Shown piece by piece: positions 10,490 through 23,053 of a stretch of DNA of 64,000 nt. The notes below the pieces were generated by a model. It did not search any database. It was given only the letters and a program-made list of their open reading frames with translations, and was not told the origin of the DNA. Made by a program: the position numbers and the translations under genes. Position 1 is the first letter of the stretch. Every line of letters begins with the position of its first letter. Source of the DNA: Strongyloides papillosus (lineage: Eukaryota; Nematoda; Chromadorea; Rhabditida; Strongyloididae). Where the stretch lies: contig SRSI01000044.1 of the NCBI GenBank assembly GCA_005656395.1, positions 1,736,001-1,800,000 of the forward strand. The letters run 5' to 3'.

Positions 10490-12198
10490 AACTTGTTAAC
10501 GTGCCATTGAGCTCGTTGAATTCTGTATGCACTGATATATTTTTCGAAGAATTATCAAAATGATCTGCATTAAATTCTAGTAATCTATATTCCCATGAAA
10601 TATCGATAGTTACATCAGGTTCATTTTAATCTTTTAGAACACAAGAGTTTAAAAAAATGCTCCATAAAACTTTTTATATTACAGTTTTGCATGAATTTAC
10701 ATATGAATTACCAACGTTTAAAAGTCTTTTTATTCTACTGTTTGCTGATTCAAAAAGTATTGTACTAAACGCTGATAAATGTATATTTAGAAACATTTCA
10801 ACCATTTTTCCATAATGACAAATGTTATGATACTGAAATAATTTAAAACATTTTTATATTATTTAAAAACAAAACTTACTTTCATGGTCATTTTAAATTT
10901 TCCATTTGTTAGTAAAAATAATGCTTCAAAGTGTTTTTCTACAATGTCCTCAATGAAATTTCTACGACTAAGTATTTCTTCGTTGTTTACTTTATTAGAA
11001 AAGAAAAAAAATTAAACTTAGTATATAGTGTATAACTTTGTAAATTAAATGAATTTTTTCATATGTCAGCACTGATGAACATTGAGAAAATGATTCTTTT
11101 AAAATATAGTAAAAACAAATTGTTAAATAAAGTGTTTGTTGGCCTTTTAAAGAAAAACGGCCTTTAGTTTCCAAGACATCTTTTCTAGAATTAAAATAAA
11201 AAAATCCTTCCTTTAAAGCTATAAAAAATTGACTTAATAATCTCAATTTTTGTGCGATTTTAATAACGTTTTTACGTAACGTTTCACTATTAACATCAAG
11301 TAATTTATTTTATAAATGGACGCATAAAAATAAATTGTATGCACATATACCTTCTAAACCAAAATAAAATTATTAAAAATGGTTACTAACCTTGTAGGTC
11401 ATGAAACGTATTAAAAATCATATTATTGTTTCTTGGAAAAAAATTCTCAGGTGTTTCACGTAAAACTTCGTCTAGTGAAAGTTTTTTTGTGTATAAATGA
11501 AACTTTTCGCCATCAATAGTACACGCTCTGCAACAGTTTTTACTTTTATTTGAAAAACTTTTTTTAAAACCAAATGCTGATTGAATTATTAGATTATCAG
11601 CAATGAAAAAAATTGGAATCAATTTTTTAACTGTATTGTTATGTGTGAATGTAATTGTGTTAAATTATTCCATAACATGTCTTAAGATGTCTTGATAATT
11701 ATTTTGTTTTTCAATTTTTGTTATTGATATGCCATAAGTTTTATAATGCTCCAAGTTACCACTTTCTACATCACAAAATTTATATGCTAGATGAAGATAT
11801 GAAATAGCATTTTTACCACTTCCAGAAGCAACAATATCGTCAGCATATATGATAACAGGTAATTCATTTTTTTCGTTCCATGGCAAAAATTCAGTATTTG
11901 ATTTCAAATATTTTTCAATATCATCCTTTAAGTCTATATGATAAGCATTTTTTAAATAAAGAAACTGAATAACGGAATTGTTACAACGATTTCTCTCTTT
12001 TTTAAAATTTATCTTTAATGTTGATAATACTAACATTTCATTTTTTGTTTCTAAAATACTTTTTTTAACGTTTATATTTGATCAAAGTTACCTAAAAGAA
12101 TATCATGTATCAAATCATTCAGATCATTAACCATTGCATCTGTATGTAAATGCTTATGTAAAAATTCATAACATTTGCTATTAACGAAAGTTGCAAAT
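10490..12198 (-). pseudogene. Decayed gene of a transposon-associated metazoan family
   Basis: Read on the minus strand, consecutive blocks appear in the right order for a protein family common in multicopy metazoan elements. They are: an N-terminal block at 12198-12087 (MNSDLFATFVNSKCYEFLHK); a block at 12036-11668 with IQFLYLKNAYHIDLKDDIEK and VIIYADDIVASGSGKN (relatives: LLLYFDDFE..NPLGS); a block at 11622-11389 with FIADNLIIQSAFGFKKSF and a C..C motif (relatives: GDNLGLHSIxGFVESFxxxxCRxC); then 11246-10995, 11000-10880 and 10620-10494. Donor-like GTTAGT at 11391 and GTAAGT at 10880 suggest original introns. Stops between blocks (such as after GNFDQI and in SCVLKD) show decay. Molecular function of the family is not known to me. 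Confidence 0.5.
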
Positions 12199-12860
12199 AG
12201 ATCACTATTCATTGTAATTAAAATATCTAAAAGAAAAAACAGTTAATAAAAAAAGTTTATGTAAAAAGAACTCAATAACAATAAGAATGCAATTTTTTAT
12301 CGATGATATAGTTAAGGTAACGAATGATCTTTGATCATTGATAGATGATCAAGTAAAAATAAAATAAACTGAAATAAAATAAAATAAGAATAACGGAAAA
12401 TATGCAAATTTGCACTTTTAAAAAAAAAGAAAGGTATTTGAAATAAAGAGAAGAAAGTGCAATTCTAAAAATAGAAATAGTAAGGTAATCTTTGGCCACT
12501 TAAATGAGTATAAAAGGAAGATCGAGAAATGGAGAAGTGTGTGGGTGAGTTATCCCGAATACAATAATGCTACCTACGAATTGTTCCTGATTATAAAATG
12601 ATGCTAATATTATTATTGTTGTTACTATTGTTGATTTTATATTCTAATAAAATATTTAAATTAATATAATTGTTTTATCTATTTCCGAACAGCTACACTA
12701 TGTAGCCACAACGATATAATGACAATACGTTTTGACAAATTTTATTAATCGTTGATCTTTTTAAATATAAGTATATAATGCTATAATTTTAGTTGTTTTT
12801 CTTAAATAAAATAAAATTTATAAGTAAAATCTTGTGTGTTTATTATTTTATTAACTAAAA
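12199..12860. other. Non-coding stretch between two decayed genes
   Basis: Intergenic sequence between the minus-strand remnant to the left and the plus-strand coiled-coil pseudogene to the right. No open frame of note. It contains simple A/T-rich sequence and a repeated TTATTATTGTTGTTACTATTG run near 12610. Confidence 0.5.
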
Positions 12861-12861
12861 A

Positions 12862-13885
12862 ATGGTTTATGAAAATTTAAGAAAGTTCAATAAAAACGAC
12901 AATAATGACAAAAGCGATTATGAATCACTCAAAGAGGCTTTAAAAGTATGTTAAAAATACAAAAATGATTAATAATTTTTTAGAATGCTGAGAAGTATAA
13001 ATCACTTTATATTGCTCAAAATGATTTAAATACTTCTCTTGAGAAGGAAATAGAAAGTTCGGAAGTTAAAATAAAGGCTTTAAAAAAAATGTTAAAGAGC
13101 AAAAATCTCTTATCGATAAACTAAATAAAGAAATAGAAGAGCAAAATAAATTACTTGAGGAACAACGTGAGGCCATTAGTTCATTGAAATCAGATATTGA
13201 AGATAAGAACATATGTATTGACAATTTGAAATTTCAACTTTCAGAAAAAAGTGAAGAATTAAAAGAATTAAAAACTGCAGAATATTTCAAACATCGTTCG
13301 ATAGATAGAAGATCAAACTGTTTAAAAAATGAATTAGAAGAACTAGAAAATGGTGATAAAAAAATTGGTTATGATATTTTAAAATTAACGGACATTGACA
13401 AAATTAATTCTGATGTAGAAGAATTAGAGTTTGATAACTTTGAAGCTTATGTTGAACCTCTTTTTTCTTCATCAAAAATTATTAATGATTCAGAAACATT
13501 ATATTGTCAACAATGGGTATTACAATTTTCTGAAAAAAAGGCATCTTACGTTATTTAGGATGATAATAAAATTCTTACAGAAGGAGTAGTTTTACCAAAG
13601 ACAGAAATTTCAGTTGAGCACCATCAACTCTTTGTTTTTGATGCAATTTTTAAGAAAAAAATTAAATTTAATCTTGAATCTACTATATCAATATTATCAA
13701 ATAGTAATATTGAAAGAATTTATAAATCTGAATATCAAGTTTATTATAAAAAAACTCTACCATTAGCAAAATATATACATTCAAAACTAAAGGACTTTAA
13801 ATTAATAGAATTTAATATTTTAATTAATGAAGACATCGATAAAGTATTTAATTATTGTATTGAACTTGAAGCTAGAACAAAATAA
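12862..13885 (+). pseudogene. Coiled-coil protein gene with frameshift and nonsense codon
   Basis: Starts at ATG 12862 (MVYENLRKFNKNDNNDKSDY). A short intron runs from GTATGT at about 12943 to TTTTTTAG at about 12983. A heptad-rich coiled coil follows (KLNKEIEEQNKLLEEQREAI, ELKELKTAEY) to about 13330, then a globular-looking C-terminal part. Two lesions break it: in the A8 run near 13081-13089 one A seems missing, and a TAG at 13556 interrupts a frame that continues open for over 100 codons to TAA at 13885. Either this is a recent pseudogene, or the run is a sequencing error and the TAG is real. No family recognised; it could be a protein of a mobile element, as multicopy debris surrounds it. 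Confidence 0.45.
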
Positions 13886-14245
13886 CTTTAAAATAAGTTT
13901 AAAAGTAAAGATATTATAATAACTATTTCAATGTTTAAATATAAGTTTTTTATATCAAAATAAACCCTTTAAATGCTATGTTAAATCACTACTTTTACCT
14001 ATTTCGCAAGCTATAGTCAAAAGAATACCAATCATTTATTATAAGTAACTTTGATTAATAAAAACACTGTTGTTAAAAGTAATGATTTAACATATTAACT
14101 TGGTAAATTTTCGAAGACAAGCCATCTTTTACATTTAATAAATATTTATTGTATATAAATTATTCTTTATAAAATATTTTATCATTCATATTATTGTGAT
14201 TTTATTGTTTTTTATTATCAGGTAAAATATATTTTTGATCAAATT
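13886..14245. other. AT-rich spacer
   Basis: No gene visible; A/T-rich sequence between the coiled-coil pseudogene and the next multi-exon gene remnant. Confidence 0.5.
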
Positions 14246-15150
14246 TTGTTTTATTTTTCTTATTTATATGAACTGATTGTGAAAATTTTAAAATTTATAT
14301 TAATTTTTTTTGTAGATAGATTTTTAAAAAATTTCATTATGGACCGTCTTATGAATTTATTTTCTACTATTCTTATTACTGGTGGACATCTTGAAAGAAG
14401 ATTTTCTAAAATTAATAATAGATGCTGGACAATGTCTGTAGAATATTTGCAAGATAGTGATAGAATAAACAATTTTTTTGTAAGAATAAAATTAGTTAAC
14501 TATGTCTATTCTATTCTTTATGAACTTCATAGGGATTTTTTCCCAAGTGAATTAATAAATGTTCGTGGAAGTATGAATGTATTTCTTGCTACAATACATA
14601 ATCATCTTCATCTCAGTGATGATTTTGCATTTGATTCGAATAAACTCCAAAACATAATCAAACAAAGAAGAAAGAGATACAATACTGTTGAAATTGTTGA
14701 AAATTCTCCTCTAAATGTAAGATTTTAAATTTTATTTATAAGTTCTTTTTTACTTTATTTATTATTTTTCTTTTATATTATTTATTAATTTTTTTTCTAA
14801 ATTTTAGAAAATATTTAAAGCTATTTACATGTTTCCAAATCCCATTATAGCCTGTAAGTATTTATAAAATAATAACTTGATAGAAGAAGTAAAAGAAAAG
14901 TTAAGTGTGTTTTTACAAATGTTTATAAGAAAACAACATTCAGAGAAACAAAAACAATTTAAAAAAAATATATATTATCATGTTTCTCCTGATATAACTG
15001 AAGAAAACATCTTGAGAATGTTGGAATCAATTATGGAAAATACAATGTCAGGTGGGACATTTGATGATCAATTTAAATGCCTTATGGATAAATTTGGTAA
15101 ATTTGAAATTCCAAGACTTCGTCAAGTTACAATTAATTCAAATGGCATTT
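14246..15150 (+). pseudogene. Multi-exon gene remnant cut by satellite DNA, unidentified
   Basis: The first block is open to about 14716 and reads GGHLERRFSKINNRCWTMSV and HNHLHLSDDFAFDSNKLQNI. A GTAAGA donor follows, with an acceptor CTAAATTTTAG near 14807. A short exon (KIFKAIYMFPNPIIA) comes next, then a ~30-bp intron GTAAGT..TTGATAG, then a block with KKNIYYHVSPDITEENILRM and GGTFDDQFKCLMDKFGKF up to about 15140. Its 3' side runs straight into the ~520-bp satellite, and a possible last part reappears after it (16080-16445). No family recognised. It was probably a real spliced gene, now interrupted. Confidence 0.4.
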
Positions 15151-15214
15151 TTTTATTGATATGTATGTTTCATATTCAACTTTGTTTATTCTTTCGATGC
15201 ATTCTATTTTAGGA

Positions 15215-16060
15215 TGTTTCTTTGAAAACTATCACCACCCTTTGGTCCATAATTTAGCCAAGTTTTGACCAATAATTTTTAAACGAAGCTTCCTTTTTAT
15301 TCACAATATGTACCTTTTATTGAGTTGTAGACCAAAAAATTCTATTCTCTTTTACAAGAGTTATTTTAAAGACATTTATACACAAAAAAGTGACCAAAAA
15401 ATGGTTTTTTTTGAAAGTAACATGGTCCATTATTTTTAAGATCCCTTTTTTCCCCCAGTAAGTTTAAAATACACCTTATGAATATAAAATCATACAAGTT
15501 GACTAAGTTCGAAGAAAGTTATGTCAACCAGAAAATAAATTTTTATTAAAAAATGGAAATTTGGCAATAATGATCATAACTTTCTACGTTGCTAACTAAG
15601 AAAAATTTGTGTTAGTTTTATTTTTTAAGTTAGACTTAGATCTATGTACAAAACTTTGCTTTTTGTATCCATTGAGTTTATATGAATTTACAACAATACG
15701 ACTCTTTAACTTACAAAATAAAATGGTCATCACTCATTGGCACATAACTACTTATCTAATTATTAATAAATTTTTGCATTAGTTAATAAACTCCCACACC
15801 ATTCTAAAATTACACCTTTCGAATAAAATAAAAAACACTTTGTTTCATTAGTGTTTTAAAGAAAGTTAATGGACTAACAAAACCATATTGAAATAAACCT
15901 TAAAAAGAGTGTTTTTTTAAAGGTAACTTGGCTAATAACGTTCAAAAAACTGAAATTAATCCGGGCCCCTAAGTTTGAAAAAACACTTTTTTGGCTATTT
16001 GCTTATAAAAATTGGTTGAATTCAAAAGTGTTATTGCGAAGACAATGATTTTTTCTTGTT
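15215..16060. repeat. Second block of the ~520-bp satellite, ~1.6 copies
   Basis: Starts with ATCACCACCCTTTGGTCCAT and repeats at about 15726 with GTCATCACTCATTGGCACAT. It carries the same motif order as 8860-10060 (TTTTTTTGAAAGTAACATGG; CCCCCAGTAAGTTTxAAA; GACTAAGTTCGAAGAAAGTT; CGTTGCTAACTAAG). It interrupts the gene remnant on both sides. Confidence 0.7.
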
Positions 16061-16089
16061 TTAAATTGATATAAAATTTATTTTATTTA

Positions 16090-16445
16090 GTGGGCTTGAT
16101 AGAGAATATGCTTTTTATATTGGAACTGCTGAAATCTACAAGGATAAAGTTTTAAAGAATGTAGTAATTTATTTTTTAAAATTTAACATACTCTTCAGGC
16201 ACATGAAGATTCAGAAGCCTTTTACTTATTTATATCAAACAGTATGCTTATGTATGAACCAAAGAGCACTAGCAAAGAAAAATAGAGAAACTATTGGAAT
16301 TGCAGTAAGAAATTCTTGCAGAGAGATGAATAGAGAAGCTCTTTTACCAAAAGTTGGAAACAATGATGTTATTATGGTAGAACTGGTTTATCAATTAACA
16401 CCTAAAGAGCTTCAAATTATTGATAGATTCGAAAGAAACTTATAA
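16090..16445 (+). pseudogene. Coding remnant after satellite block, unidentified
   Basis: Opens with a coding-like segment (GLDREYAFYIGTAEIYKDKV). An 80-codon frame at 16203-16445 follows (contains RETIGIAVRNSCREMNREAL and PKVGNNDVIMVELVYQLT) and ends in TAA. It may be the 3' part of the gene remnant at 14246-15150, given the identical orientation and the satellite lying between. Family not recognised; a DNA-binding domain is possible from the basic/aromatic pattern, but I cannot support that. Confidence 0.3.
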
Positions 16446-16580
16446 TTTAATGTTTCTATATAAAAATTTATAGCTTTTAAAAAATTTTATTTTAACTAGT
16501 AATTTAAAAAAAAATTAAATAATAAGAAACTAAAAATAATTTTAGGTTTAAAAAAATATAATTTTATATGAAAATGCATT

Positions 16581-19500
16581 TCAACAACCTATTAGAGGAG
16601 AAAATTTCGTCAGAAAATGATTTTCGATTTTTAAAGTTTTGATGATAAATATACTTAGTACATTTAATTTCTTATCAAACCGTACAATATCACTTCATTC
16701 TTAAGTTTCATTCTTAAGATATACTCTTCCAAACATGGAAAAAAGACAAATATGGTCACCTATTTGAAGTCTTTAAAATAGTTACTTTAATCTGAAAATT
16801 TGCAGAAACATGTAATTTTGGATTTAGAATATGCCTGCAAAAAATTGTTCGATTTGAGTTTTTCATTCTTGAGATATCGAGATTTCTCAAGAATGCTTTT
16901 TTACAACAAAAATTTGGGATTTCAAAACGGATTATCTCAGTACAGAATAAATTTTTCGAAAAACAAAAAAAAACCATTTTGCGCATCTCTTTTCTCTACA
17001 TTTTATGTATAGTCCCAAGAAAATTGATAAAGTTTGAGTATAAGTTTTCTTTTCGCGGGTGATTACAAAAATACCAAAAAAATCGGATTGCGTGTTTACT
17101 CGGTAATAAATATTCTAAAACTTTTAAATTTCATATTGCATTAGTTACAACATTTTTTCAGTAAAACATTCTCTATCGAATGGCATCTACATGAGATTTA
17201 TCCGATCATTCGTTATCGAGATATTCTCAATTATATTCGGTCAATTTTTTTTTTGAAAAAAAATTTTTCTTCATTTTTTTGAAAAAAAAAATTAGAAAAC
17301 GAACAGATATTGACAAAATCTCAAAAACAGGTCGAGGGAATCTTCTTGCGCACATTTTGAAATATTAACGATTAATTTATCTCAATCCATTCTTGAGATA
17401 ATCTGAAATAACCTATGAAAATTTTCAAGATTTTTTGCCCAGTGACGTTTTTCCAACTTGCTTACTAGGGAAATTTTTAAAATTCAATTATTAATTGAGG
17501 TAAATAACAAAGATAATTAAAATATAATTTAAAAAAACAACTAATACATAAATAGAAATAGCAATGCAATGATTCACAAAGACTTTGTTACTAAATATTT
17601 AGAGATTTTTAAAAGTTAATTTAAAACTCATTTGTTATTAAGAGAAATACTGTTTATATGAAAATTCTTAAAATTATATTGACACATATTATCCACTATA
17701 CACAAAGAGGAGAAAATCAAGTCAAAAAATAATTTTAGAATTTTTTGGTTTTTTCGATATATATTTAAGAAAATGAGATTAAAATCAGGTAAAAGTCAGT
17801 TCCATACGAAGTCTCATTCTTAAGATATATGAATTTAAAGGTACCGAATTTCGAAATTTAGTATTTCAATTTTGTCCTGAAATATTAATTTTTTTAATTG
17901 AAATTTCACAGGTACGTGCAATTTCTTACGTACAAACAATAAAATTTACAAAAAAGTCCGATCCTAAAAATAGTAAGTCATCGAAAATTTCCCTATATCT
18001 CAGAGGAAAAGTTTACTTTTTAAATGGTTTTTATTATATGCGCTTTTTTTATTAAAATAAAAATGTATATTTTAAATATGTTGAATAGAAAAAATTAATA
18101 TTGTTTCATTTGAATTTTCGTTCTTGATACATCTATAGAAATGAGAATAATCTTGAGATGTTTTGATTCCTTAAAACTCTTTAAAAATGATCCTAAAAAC
18201 TAGAAATTTCACAGGTACGTGCAATTTCTTATGGTTGTTACGCACAAACAATAAAATCCACAAAAAAGTCGATACAAGAAAATAGTAAGTCATCGAAAAT
18301 TCCCCTATATCTCAGAGGAAAATTTTGCCTCTTAAAGGGTTTTCGTTACATGCACTTTTTTTTATTAAAATAAAAATGTATTTTAAATATGTTGAACAGA
18401 AAAAATAAATATTAGCTTCATTTGAATTTTTGCTCTTGAGATACATCTACTTCAGTAAGAATAATATTAAAATTTGTAATCTCCCCAAAATAAAAAAATT
18501 ACAAGAACAACTAATTTTTTGAAAGAAAAACAAAAAGCAACAATTCATAAAAGTCATTGGATTAATTGTTTTAAACAATTTTAAATATCAATTTATATTC
18601 CTAAGAATATAGTAGATAGGATAGGAGAAAAAATCGTTTTTTTTTAGTTATATGTAATTTTTGCGCAGATTGGGATTTTTTTTAATCAGTGCAATATATG
18701 ACAATTATTAAGATATGGTAAAAAAATTAAAATCAAATTATATTTGGCTTTTTGAGATTTAACAAAATTTTTATTAAATACCATTTATTCTAGAATAGAA
18801 TAGATTTTTTCCTCTAAATATTTTTATGTAAAAATGATCTAAACTAAATTGTCTCAAAATAACGCAATCTAGCCACGCATATTAAAATTTTGAAAAAATG
18901 TTTACAAATTTATGATATAGCGATGCACATGCTTATTTTTTAAAAAATGTAAAAATATCTAAAAGTTTTGTTTTGATTTATAAAAACTGGAAAATAAAGT
19001 TACCTAAAATTATATGTTGAAACTAATCATTAAAGCATTTTAAAAGTAAATTTTATAATATTTTATTTAAAAAATTTAACAATACTTTGATTTAAATATA
19101 TTTATATTTTTTTAAAGTCTATATAATTTTTCTATTACGAAAAGTGTCCGAGTTATTGTTTTGATTTATTTTTTATCTTATCAATTTAGAGAAATATTTT
19201 TATCATTTTAAATACATTAAAAATTTGTGTTATAATCTTTATAATACATTTTTAAAAGTTTTTTTTTCAAACAAATATAAAACAAAATAAAAAATATGCA
19301 TTAAATTTGTAAAAGTATTTTTTATTATGTAACCAAAATGCGAAATTATAAAACAACAATCGCAAAAATTAGATTATTTTAAGTTAAATAATTATGAAAA
19401 ACTTATGATCAACCTCAAATATTATTAATATTTTAAAAAATTAGCCAAACTTAAAACTAATCTATATTTTTAAAATTTATCATTTTTAATAATCTAAAAC

Positions 19501-19900
19501 TTGCATATTAGTACTAATTAGAAGTCTAACGTAGACATTATTCTTAGTTTTTTATATTAAAAATTTGTTAAAATTTATTCAAACTTAGAATATCAAATGA
19601 ATTTAAAATCATGAGGATATGTAATAAAACAATTTTGATAAAATATGTTTTATAAATTTTTAATGTTCAAAAGCCTATAAAATTTGAATAATAATTACTA
19701 ATATTATGAGATACAAAAATATTACTTGGAATTTTAAAATGTGTGTTGTTATAAAACAAAAGATTTTGAGTTTTTTAAATTCTAAATATTTTAAAAATTT
19801 CTTGCGAGTAAGTAGCGACGAGCGCAGAGAGTTGCTGTTGATGGAAAAAAGGTTCAGCCCTGCGGGCAAGCAGCGACGAGCGAAGCGAGGCTGCGGCTTG
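16581..19900 (+). mobile_element. 3.3-kb non-autonomous repeat with Helitron-like ends, copy A
   Basis: Begins TCAACAACCTATTAGAGGAG and ends GAGGCTGCGGCTTG. The same 3.3 kb occurs at 23054-29347, where it is split by an LTR element. The ends fit Helitrons: a 5' TC, a GC-rich hairpin just before the 3' end (CAAGCAGC...GCTGCGGCTTG, about 19868-19900), no terminal inverted repeats and no target duplication. Copy A lies between T and T, copy B between A and T. Against this, the 3' end is CTTG rather than the canonical CTRR. The interior carries no intact protein. Short frames in it are present in both copies but show no known motif. Confidence 0.6.
17896..18480 (+). repeat. Two tandem ~295-bp units inside the 3.3-kb repeat
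   Basis: Both units start with AAATTTCACAGGTACGTGCA and share TAAGTCATCGAAAATT, TATATCTCAGAGGAAAA and the CACTTTTTTTTATTAAAATA region. They then run to TTGATACATCTA or TTGAGATACATCTA. The same pair is present in copy B (about 27335-27915). Confidence 0.7.
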
Positions 19901-20218
19901 TTATAAACATAATAATATTACCATTATTTGGTTAAAGCATTTTTTTATTTATTATAATTAATTATTTTTACATCCATTAGAGCTTTTTTTATCATCAAAT
20001 CTATTTTAATATTTTATTAAGTATGACAAGAATGTTTATTGTGAATCCTAGACTTCAATTCAATAGTTATAGTTATTTCAATTTTATTATTGATGTTTTA
20101 AACAATTTAATTATAATAATGCTTCTATTACATATATTTATTTGTAAAATCGCTTTGTAAATTTGCATAATTTCTTTGTTACTTTTTTTTGATTTATTTT
20201 GTTTATGGTGAAATTATA

Positions 20219-21853
20219 CAGGGTGACCCACGTAAGACTTCCCAGACATTTGCATATGTAGCTCTGCGTGTAGATAAGCTACAAATATGGTAATATACTC
20301 ATTTTGTAGCTGAAATACATATGATGCTAAATATATAAATTTCACAACGACATGTGGATTTTGGGTGGAATTATAGATCTTTTAACTTTGAGTTCATTTT
20401 TCGACTTTCAGTAAATGTAACTTTTTTATTGAAAAGATTTTTTAATTATTGTTGCAGATTCTGAAAGAACAAAATCTTTTGTACTAACTTTTAAAATTAC
20501 ATAAAAATAGACGTCCGGCAACTATGTTAAATTTTTAAATAAAAGTTAAAAATCTTGATTTTTTCCAAAAATTCGATGTTTTTAAGAATAAACTTTTAAC
20601 CAGGCAATTTCTATAAAATTTTTATTGATATTCTGATAGAGTAAGCAAAGCTTTATCGAATACGTATAGTGTCACTAAATTTGATTGAGTTTGAAGAAAG
20701 TTACGAACAGTCAAAAATTGACCATTTTTTACAATAATTCTATAAAAAAAGAAAATATGTCAATCTTTTTCGAATTTTCAGGCACGAATTATGTTTTATT
20801 TTCAAAAGTATTTAAAATATTGTTCTATTTTAATAAATACTCGCTCATATTTTAAAAATAGAGGGTATGGGATTATGAGTGAATATACGAAAAATTTAAA
20901 AGACACAATATAATTGTTTTTACAGGATAATATCTATAAAAAATAGTATATATTGACGGTAAATGGTGCGAAAATATTAAAAAAAATTATTTTTTCTTCA
21001 AACTTAAGTGATAATCAATATTTCAGTTCTTTAGACTATAAGCTTTTTTAACGAGGTGCTATCCTCAGGGTGATAAGAAACGAAATATATAAATAAACCT
21101 TTTATTAATAGAACCTCGGTACAATATATTCTATGTTCAATTATAACATTGTAAAATGATTTTGTCTTGGTATTTATATTGGTTTTCTGAATAACGCCTT
21201 CTGGGGGCGTTACAAGACAATGTATGTACAAATAAGTAATAATCCGTTAACTAACATGGATAAGTAGTGTTATTATTGCTATTAGAATATCATAAAGATC
21301 AGGGAAAGTATTATTTGTATTTTAAATTTCAAATAAAAGTGTCAAAAAGTCGACTTTGGCAAATCATAACTTCTTTCAATGTCAACCGCTCAGCACGGTC
21401 ATATACTCATTCGATAGAGCTTTGCTTACTCTATCAGAATATTAATAAAAATGTTTTAAAAATTACCTGATTAAAATTTTATTCTTAAAAAACATCGATT
21501 TTTTGGGAAAAATCAAGATTTTTAACTTTTATTTATAAATTTAACATAGTTGCCGAACTTAAATTTTTATAAAATTTTAGGAGTTAGTACAAAAGACTTT
21601 GTTCTTTCAGAATATGCAACACTAATTAGAATATCTTTCCAAATAAAAAAGTTACATTTACTGAAAGTCGGAAAGTGAATCCAATTTTTGAAGGTCTATA
21701 ACTCCATCCAGAATACACATTTCGTTGTGGAATCTATATATTTAGCATCATATGTATCTCAGCTACAAAATGATTATAATATTATATTTGTAGCTTATCT
21801 ACACGCAGAGCTACATGTGCAAATGTCTGGGGAGTCTTACGTGGGTCACCCTG
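20219..21853. mobile_element. Fold-back element with CAGGGTGACCCACG termini, TA duplication
   Basis: The left end CAGGGTGACCCACGTAAGAC and right end GTCTTACGTGGGTCACCCTG are exact inverse complements, flanked by TA on both sides (20217-20218, 21854-21855). The inverted arms extend about 500 bp with small differences (for example the CGATTTTTTGGGAAAAATCA region). The centre (about 20730-21350) is unique and non-coding. TA target duplication fits the Tc1/mariner superfamily, so this is a large non-autonomous member. It is inserted in the RNase H part of the decayed gypsy element, whose coding sequence resumes at 21856. Confidence 0.75.
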
Positions 21854-21855
21854 TA

Positions 21856-23053
21856 GATTCAATTAGTTTACAAGTTTCAATAATTGGAAGTCGATTATCA
21901 TCCGACCATCTAGAGAAATATTCATTCAAAGCAAGTAATTGTTTTTCAATATAATTATAATTCAATTCTGATTGTTAGAAAATTCTCGAAAAAATATGTA
22001 GTATATTTCTATTACCTTTGGTATTGTCAGGGTAAAAATACGTTTCAACAGTAAAAGATACATCAGTCAGAAAGACTTGACAAAATAGTTGATCACTATT
22101 TTTAGGTATAGAGAATATGTAATGATTTTGTATATTGTCACGTATTTTATCAAATGCGGCAATACGAATACTATTCCATATAAATTTACCATTTTTATCA
22201 CAATTATTTTTAGAGGGATGGAGATCTTTCGTTAATGCAGAATAATCTTTAATAAATTTACTTACAAACTGAAGTTTACCAAGATAATGATACATTTGAG
22301 ATTTGCTAATAGAGGTTGGTAGGGATAATAATTCATCAATTCTTTTTTTTGTTACTGATATAGTCGTTAACGTTAAACTTTGTTCTAAGTATACAGTTTC
22401 TTTTAAAAACAAACCAGTCTTAGTAATATTTAATTTTATATGGTTTCTGGAGCAGAGTAGAAGTATTTTTGATATGTTTTGAATCTGTTCTGTCATATTA
22501 CCATATACGATTAAGTCATCAACATACAAAGCAAAATTGTAACAACCTTCTTGTTCTAATAAATTAAGAAAAGTAGAATGAAATAGTGCTGATGCTGATT
22601 TTAAACCAAATATTAAACGATCAGAAGTAAATGTACCTAACGGGGTAATGATATTAGACAAGAATCTTCGTTCAGGTACAATTGAAAAGTTTTTAAAAGA
22701 TGATTTCAAATCAAATACAGAATAAAACCGTTCTTCATCGTTATCTTTACTAGTATCAGTTAATCGTAGTATAGTACTAATAATATTATCTAACTGTATA
22801 TCCATAGGAATAATGTTATGATTTTGTAGACGGGCATCATTACAAACTCTATATCCATTGGTACCATGGACAACTGTTACAGGTACTGCATGAGAAGGAT
22901 ATAAAATAGAAGTCATATAACCATCTAGAATTTCATTAGTCAGCTTTTTTCCTAAAACTAATTTTTGTTCATAATTTAAAGGATATGCAGCCTGGACTCT
23001 TTTAGGAAATGGTTCGACAATTGGTATATCAATTTCTATAATAGGTGGTAAAA
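21856..23053 (-). pseudogene. gypsy reverse transcriptase / RNase H fragment
   Basis: The 361-codon frame (23060-21975; its first codons lie in the inserted repeat) covers Ty3-type RT. It starts with PIIEIDIPIVEPFPKR and IILYPSHAVPV-like text (ILYPSHAVPVTVV), passes VFDLKSSFKNF (first catalytic Asp), FGLKSASALFHSTF and FALYVDDLIVYGN (YVDD, the catalytic pair), and reaches the connection to RNase H (QVFLTDVSF). A TAA at 21975-21977 interrupts it. The same frame then continues as ELNYNYIEKQLLALNEYFSR up to the fold-back element. RT core motifs remain intact, but the gene is truncated. Confidence 0.85.

Noticed and set aside
16756..17012. Overlapping ~70-87-codon frames on both strands, repeated at 23229-23536
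   Set aside because: Present on both strands of both repeat copies with changing ends; conserved only because the DNA is duplicated.
19706..19906. 66-codon plus-strand frame over the GC-rich end of the 3.3-kb repeat
   Set aside because: It spans the terminal hairpin of the mobile repeat and is only open because of that hairpin; the copy at 29186-29371 differs at its end. No protein motif.
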